A stretch of DNA of 64,000 nucleotides from Drosophila miranda (taxonomy: Eukaryota > Arthropoda > Insecta > Diptera > Drosophilidae). The notes beneath the pieces are model-generated. The model saw only the letters and a list, made by a program, of their open reading frames with translations, was not told where the DNA came from and ran no database searches. The position numbers were made by a program, and so were the translations under genes. Shown piece by piece: positions 54,801 to 61,600 of the stretch; the stretch's first letter is position 1, and the number at the start of each line of letters is the position of its first letter. The stretch lies in the NCBI RefSeq assembly GCF_003369915.1, contig NC_046674.1:10788001-10852000 (forward strand), in the 5' to 3' direction.

Positions 54801-57800
54801 AGCATTGTTGAAGGGTTGAGGGTTTGAAGAATGACAGGGGGACAGAAGGAATGACTAAGAGAGCACTGGCGAGAGATCGACTGATGATCACGAGATACGA
54901 TAGTGGCTGTGACTCAATTCGACTCGAGGCAAGAACTTTGTAGCCAAAAAGACTTTCAGTTTCTGTTTTTCCGGCAACAACAGATTTGCCATGGTGTTTC
55001 CTCCAGAAGACAAGAAAAGAGCACAAGTCCCACTTGAAGAGAATTCTTTATTACATTGTGAGAGGATTTACAAAAAGGGTTTATGATATGTATATTAGTA
55101 AGCTGGGAAGCAGTCGTCGATTGAGGGCAGATTGCCACTGCAGTAGTGCCACACGGACCAGGCGCCCCATCCCTGCATGGCGAGCACCTTTTGGGCGCAT
55201 CTCACGGATTCGGTAATGGTGTTGTCGAGGAGGGCATTGCAGCTCACGTCGCACTGGTTGTAGGAGAAGCGACCGCTGGGGGGAGCGCACCAGTAGTAGT
55301 CGTTGATCTGAAAGATTCCGTAGTCCTGGGAGCCGTCCGAGTTGGGTGGCCCCACCACATCGGTGCGGTAGGAGCTCTCGTGGTCGGCGATGCAGGCCCA
55401 GCGGGCCAGCTGATCCTTTGGAACGCCCAACCTGAACATCTCTTGGGCCAAGAGGCAGCGATCCATGGTGCGGGCCAGGCTGCCAGGTGCGAGTCCGGCC
55501 AGAGCCAGGAAACAGATCACTAGAAAAGTTCTCATTGTAGGAATGGTTGTGGTTGCTTGTTTAAACTGAGGATTGGGTCTACAGTCGGAAAGTATTTATA
55601 CGCAGAAGAAAAAATAACATTGTGTGCTCTTTCCAGGACGTATCGCAACCTATGCGATAAGCAATCACTGGAACAGATATCAAGAGTCTGTGGTAATTCC
55701 TTTATTGGACTACGAGCAAAATATGAAAAGATTACGATTCTCAGAAGCAATTATTGATTGATGGCAGGGACCCGCTGCAGTACTTCCAGGTGGACCAGGC
55801 GGACCATCCCTGCTGGGAGAGCACCTTCTGGGCACATCTCACGGACTTGGTGATGTCATCGGTCAACAGGGAGTTGCAGCTGAGGCCGCACTCGTTGTAG
55901 GAGAAGCGACCGCTGGGAGGAGTGCACCAGTAGTAGTTGTTGATCTGGAAGATCCCGTAGTCGTTGGAGCCATCGGAATTGGCAGGACCCACCACCCAGG
56001 TGCGGTAGTCGCTCTCGTGCTGGGCAATGCAGGCCCAGCGGGCCAGCTGATCCCGTGGCACCCCCAAATTGGACATCTCCCTGGCCAGGGTGCAGCGGTC
56101 CATGGTGCGTGCCGCATGGGCGGCAGATAAAAGGCAGGCCACCACCAAGGCACCGATCACTAGAAAAGTTCTCATTCTGATCAAAAGTGAAGTGAAACCT
56201 GCCCTTGCGGGGGAGTATTTATAGCCAGGGGACTAGAACACCTACTGCTCTGCAGTTGAGTCAATATCTAAGCAAGCAATTCATTCGGCGGGTGTTTGCC
56301 AGTAATTACAAGTTCAAATATTGGCATTCTCCGGGGAGAAAGCACGTCGTTCTTAGAGCTCTGAGCTAATGTTGTAATATGAGCCCATCTTTGTCGTATT
56401 CTATGGAAAATCTCCCTCTGAAATGGTGTCGAAGGCCCCCCTGTCTTATCGCTTCGTTCGTGCAGATATTCTATTCGCCCACTCAATCAATTCTACAAAT
56501 CATAAAATACAAATCATACACAAAATTCAATCTTAAAAGTGCGGAAGCACTTGGGGCATTCGCTCGATAAGGCAGTCGACGCGTTCCACTCGATCTACAG
56601 GTAGCCCCAATCTTAGGTACTGTGCGTACTGTGGGGGGCCTTGCCTGGGCTGGGCTGGACTGGACTAGGCTGGGCCTTCATCCATCCACAAGCTATTCGA
56701 AATATTTATCTATAATAAGAGTGCGATTGTGGCTCTGGTGGCATTGTCTTCTGTGGAGCTTTGTCTCTGTTCACGCAACCCGTGTGGCGTCGGCTGTTGC
56801 ATGTCGATGGAAATTATTCATAGTTATTCATTGTGCGGCATCCCAGCGATTCCGAGTCTGGAAATTGCGAGGTATTTCTTTCAAAACGAACTCCCATCTG
56901 CCATCTTTTGCACGGGATCCCAAGTTTAATGTCCGACTGTGTGGAGTGTGGAGTATGGAGTGGAGTCTCGTCGTTGAGGTTTTTTAATGGCCAAAACAGC
57001 TCCACTTGACTGCAGCTATTAGCCCCCATCCAACCCATCCGACCCATCCGATCATCCGAATGGGGCTATCAATCATATGGATCACCATCAGAAGCGGCAG
57101 CGGCAGCACCAGCACCAGCAGCACCAGCTCTTGGCCAAGTAGTGCTCTTGGGCGGTGGCTCCATCTAGCCCATTCTGTACCTTTTTGGGGGCCATATCCA
57201 ATGACTCTCTCGGGAGTACAATGAGCCCTTTCTAAGCAGCAGATCTCAAAGAAAAACCAACATCCATTCCATCGTCATTGTTGATATAACAACAATTATG
57301 CTAATCAGTCTTTGAGGGCGCGTCGTCGAGGTCTTTCTGCCTACCTTTGCCTCTGCCTCTGCCTCTGCCTTTCTCCTTGCGGATTTCAATGAACCTCAGC
57401 GACGAAACAATGACGAAATCAAGATTAGCAAATGGTTTTCAAGGTGTACAATGTACATACATATATACTCATACGTACGAGCGTTATCTGCTGAAAGCTC
57501 TGGCAGCCAGAGTTCTGTGCCTCAAGCCTAAAACTATGCCACATTCGGTGGGGCATAGACCTCTTCAACGAGCGACCACTCGTACGCCTCATGTGTCGCA
57601 CGTTCTTGTCTTTTGATAAGACAAAAGTGAAGTTCTTTTGGTTTTGTTGCTTGACCCATGTGCTTGAATATTTAAATGGATTTTTTTTAATTAAAAGACC
57701 ACAAACACGAATCCCCTCGAGATCCGAATCTCTTTGGCACTTGGAACTCAACAGCAATCCGATAGATAGGATAGAGCCCCCACGGGGTAGACTTTTTCCA

Positions 57801-58631
57801 TAAATACTGCGCACAGAACCAGAGGAAAGTCAAATAGTTTTCGTTTAGACGACAATCTGCAACATGAAGGCTTTCTTTGCTCTGGTGATCCTGGCGTGTG
57901 CCGCCGCTCCCGCCCTGTCCGGACGCACTCTGGACCGCTGCTCCCTGGCCAGGGAGATGTCCAACCTGGGCGTGCCCCGTGACCAGCTGGACAAGTGGAC
58001 CTGCATTGCCCAGCACGAGAGCGACTACCGCACCTGGGTGGTGGGACCCGCCAATTCCGACGGCTCCAACGACTACGGAATCTTCCAGATCAACGATCTG
58101 TACTGGTGCCAGGCCGACGGACGCTTCTCCTACAACGAGTGCGGCCTGAGCTGCAATGCCCTGCTGACCGACGACATCACCAACTCCGTGCGTTGCGCCC
58201 AGAAGGTCCTTTCCCAGCAGGGATGGGGCGCCTGGGCCGTCTGGCACTACTGCAGCGGATGGTTGCCGTCCATCGATGAGTGCTTCTAAGCAAAGTGGCA
58301 GACCTCGTTGAAACGCTTTGAAATAAAGGAAAATAACTTGAACACTTGAAGAGTGGAGAGTGAATCCATTAGCCGGAGGCTGGAGGCTGGGGATCTTGCT
58401 TATCGATTCCTGTTTTTGGAGCATACTCGGTGTCTCGTACATCGTTTCGTGATTTCAATTTGTGTCTTGGAAATTGATTTATGCAGATTTTCCATCGGAT
58501 CTTTCAACACTTTTTGAGCGGCTGCTGCAGCGCCAGCGTCAGCGCTGGTGGGTTTCTCTCTTCAGTCGTCCACTGACATTGATCGAAGTGTTTTTGCTGC
58601 TGTTGCTGCTGTGGGAACGAACAGCCAAATA

Positions 58632-58662
<31 letters not shown>

Positions 58663-61600
58663 ACTCAATAATCAAGACTCAAGCCTGGGGGCTGCCTCAG
58701 TGTCTGCGTCAGCCGTGTGTGTTCAGGGGCACAGGCACACCTGATGAAAGAATCCAATTGGTGGCACCTCCACTCCACTCCATCGAACGATCGATCGACT
58801 GAATGAATGAATGCCAATGCATCGATGGTACGTGACTGATTGATGGCTGATTGATGCACGTCATAATTCCCCGGCAATCGAATAGCAACAGACAATGCCA
58901 GTACGGGTATCAGTGGCATTTGCATTTGCATTTGCATAGCCACTCATTGGCTTGGCTTAACGGTGCCACATATTGTGGCAGCACAAATCACAACACAGCA
59001 CAGCCATCCAGCAACGGTAACGGTATCTCTCAATGTCTCTCTTTTATGGGGATGGGGATGGGGATGGGGATGGGGATGGGGCGGGGGGATCTTTCGAGTG
59101 AAAGTGTGTGTCTTTCTTTTGGGCCGAAAATTAAATAACGAATCAACGAGTGTCACAAATCAGAAATCATTCGATCGTTCGTTCGATCAGTGGATGGCTA
59201 GGAAACGGGCCTACAGCCCACATGCCACAACATACTCCTCCAGCGGGTATATCCAAGACACCTGTAAACCAGACTCCAATCTGCAGCGACTGCAACCTGT
59301 GGCAACCTGCGGCAACCTGTGGCAACCTGCCACAGAGACTAGATAACTCTTTTGCTTTAAATAGTCGTAGAAATATGTTCAATAAACTTAACGGCTTGTT
59401 TTTCCGGTGCGTTACGTGTTCCCAAAACCTATCCGCCCCATCCTCTATCCTCTATGCAATCCCCCCAACTGGCTCTGGGGATTATTTATAGTCCAATGTG
59501 AATGCAAATTCAAGTTCTTTGATGTGAGGCACGTACGAGTACATTAATTGACTCCACCCGATGGCTTTTCCGTTTATTGCAGTGACAGCTCAACGCTGCA
59601 GCGACACCGGCACCAACACCACCAGCAGCACCAGCAGCACCAGCAGCACAGGGGACACCTCGGGGGACACTCGTTCCAGATGGCTCCCAGTGTCTGCCAC
59701 GACACTGCCTCGAAGATGGCACCGCCGCCACCCCCTGCGGCCGCTTCGAAGGCAGCTGCTGGCGGCAGCTCCAGCACCGCCTCGGGGACACAGAAATGCG
59801 GTGGCAGTAGCCTCAATGGATCTTTGGCCTCCTACAAGATGGCTGGCTCCGAACAGAGCTGGCCCCAGGCGCCGGTCTACAGCAAAGTGAGTGCTGCCCC
59901 TCCCCTGCCCAAAACATACTTAAGATCTGTCTCTCTCATTCTCTAATGAAAGGAAAATCAACGACCACCGGTGTACAATCCCGAGGATTATGTGCTCTCG
60001 CTGCGAAAGTTCACCAAAGGAAGCAGTGCCTCGAAAATGAAGTCCATTTACGACGTCTGCACCACGTCCAGTGCCAAGGAGGAGACCTACAGATCCTCCA
60101 CACTGCCAGCAAAGCATTCGGAGTACAAGTAGGGATATACTCCTTCTCCATCCAGATAAGATCTCCTACTATTTCCTTGCGATTCCTTGCAGATCTCCCA
60201 TTCCTGCACCGCCGGAGAGCGACAGCGAGATGTCGCTCCGACAGTTTGGCTCTATCACGGATCTGCTGACCAAACTGAGGGCTGATCTAAGGGTATCCTT
60301 TCCCAGGTGAGGTGCTCTTCCCTCTACCACTTCGCTCATCCTCTAAGGCTCTTCTTCTTGCTTGCAGCTTCGTTCAAGAGTTCGTGGCCACGCCATCGGA
60401 TGGGATTAGCCATCTCCTGGAGGTCCTGCGGGCCATCCAAATGGCGCAGGCGAGCAATGCCCCGGCCCCAGTGCCAGGAGCCAGCAATTCTCTGGCCATG
60501 TCCCGCAATCCGCAGAGCTACCAGCGCCGGGCACTGCTCGATGAGCTCTCCTGCCTGTAAGTCCCATATTTCCCATGCAATCGGTAGTCCGTAATCCTTA
60601 ATCGCTCTCCATTTACAGCCAATGCCTGAGCATCTGCTGCTCTCGATCGCTGGATGCCATAGCCCGTTTAGGAAACACGCCTGTGGGCCTCATGCCGCTT
60701 GCTTCCTCGGCTACGGGGCAGGGCATTCGTGCGCGGATCCTCGCGTTGCAGCTGCTGGCCTCCGCCTGCGACCGCCAGCCCTTTGGCAGTGGGAGTGGCA
60801 GCCAGAAGATCGCCTCCGCGGGACACACAGCCGTCTCGGAGGCCATGTCCACGCTTCGATTGCGATGCAGTGAACCCGTGCGCTTCCGCCTGCTGGTGGG
60901 GATCCTCAACAGCGGCGGGGGATCCGGGGAGCTCCAGTGTGCAGGTGTCAAGTGAGTAAAGCCATCAAATACCTGAAGATGAAGGTCTCCAAGTGTCCCT
61001 AATCCCCCCTCTCGGCAGATTCCTCAACACATTCATCGAGAGTGCGGTGAGCATTCAGCAGCGTCTCTACATCCAGGCGGAGCTCTTCCAGGCGGGTCTC
61101 GATCCCAGCACTCTGGCGCGGACCATCTCCTCCTCCTCGCCCTGGCTGGACAGCCTGCGGGCGGAGGTGAAGCGCTTCAACGAGCTCCACATCGACGTCG
61201 ACAAGATGATGGCCCAGGCCCGCGATGCGGATCGCACCCGCAGCCAAATGGTGATCCTCGAGCGTCGCGTGCAGATCCTTCACGAGGAGAAGGCCGTTCT
61301 CACGTCCATGGAGCGGCGTCTGCAGGAGCGATGCGCAGAGCTCCAGAGGGAGATCTTCCGCCTGCAGGGGGCGCAGCAGGAGTCCAACTTCAAGCCGGTG
61401 GAGTCGCACCAGCCGGTGGCACTGCCACGACAGGTGCCGCCCCCGGGAAAGACCACGAAGCAGAGCTGTTCGGAGCACGAGGACGAGGGCATCAGTAGCT
61501 CCGAGACGGGGGCATCTCTCAGTCCAGTGCCCATCCTGGTGCTGCCCTCGAAGGCAGCGAAGAATCAGCATCACAAGTCGCTGAAGATCCCCGTGGACGA

